NCBI GenBank assembly: GCA_007130675.1
Contig: SLSB01000498.1
Location: 1 to 5,645 of the forward strand
Origin: Candidatus Hydrogenedentota bacterium
Lineage (GTDB): Bacteria; Hydrogenedentota; Hydrogenedentia; Hydrogenedentales; SLHB01
DNA length: 5,645 bases
Direction: 5' to 3'
Below the pieces are notes generated by a model that was not told where the DNA came from, ran no database searches, and saw nothing but the letters and a program-made list of their open reading frames with translations. This document shows positions 5,628-5,645 of the stretch, one piece after another; within the stretch, counting starts at the first letter, position 1; each line of letters opens with the position of its first letter. A program made the translations under genes and the position numbers.

Positions 5628-5645
5628 GCAGTCGGGATGGCTCGA

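Larger units (their letters stand above)
5355..5645. other. Downstream non-coding region
   Basis: About 290 bases after the operon. It holds the second repeat copy, the terminator, and near the right edge a perfect inverted repeat (5599-5627). Frames open across this stretch on both strands mainly translate the repeat and the GC-rich hairpin (for example KAAASRRTPKMRQDAAST on the minus strand) and lack convincing starts. Between 5462 and 5598 I see no gene or clear promoter. Confidence 0.6.

Noticed and set aside
1..5645. CRISPR array, tRNA, rRNA, insertion sequence or prophage genes
   Set aside because: No regular direct repeats with spacers, no cloverleaf-like or rRNA-like segments, and no transposase, integrase or phage protein motifs were seen.

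Overview
This is a GC-rich bacterial chromosomal window, about 60% G+C by eye. It holds three protein genes and two non-coding stretches. No rRNA, tRNA, CRISPR array, transposase or phage gene was seen. The phylum cannot be fixed from the sequence. The phosphoglycerate mutase is of the plant/trypanosomatid-like subtype, and the spacers carry palindromic repeats that read in frame as 'RQDAAS…DAASCR'-like peptides. From memory, such repeats occur in some uncultivated Planctomycetes- or Hydrogenedentes-like genomes; this is only a tentative pointer.

Layout. Positions 1-1475 (minus strand) carry gpmI, the cofactor-independent phosphoglycerate mutase of glycolysis. It starts at 1475 and runs off the left edge; 491 codons are visible and only the C-terminal end is missing. 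Positions 1476-1977 are a divergent spacer of about 500 bp. It holds a good sigma70-like promoter for gpmI, an imperfect long inverted repeat (1771-1843), and a minus-strand frame that looks protein-like but is interrupted by a stop. Positions 1978-2727 (plus) encode a YcgR-like PilZ protein with intact c-di-GMP-binding motifs. Positions 2724-5354 (plus) encode an 876-residue protein. It joins an N-terminal KaiC/RecA-like domain without a Walker A lysine, a complete-looking PPDK/PEP-synthase-type ATP-grasp domain, and a conserved C-terminal domain of unknown function. The two plus-strand genes overlap by four bases (ATGA). After them come a copy of half of the palindromic repeat, an intrinsic terminator (5440-5461), and a perfect 10-bp inverted repeat near the right edge (5599-5627).

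How the genes may work together. gpmI is housekeeping and is transcribed away from the other two. The PilZ gene and the ATP-grasp gene form a compact, probably translationally coupled pair, closed by its own terminator. The most interesting reading is that PilZ senses c-di-GMP and passes the signal to, or regulates, the ATP-grasp protein. That protein keeps the nucleotide-binding residues of PEP synthase/PPDK but lacks the phosphohistidine swivel domain and the PEP/pyruvate barrel, so it should not be called a PEP synthase. This functional link is inference from gene order and overlap.
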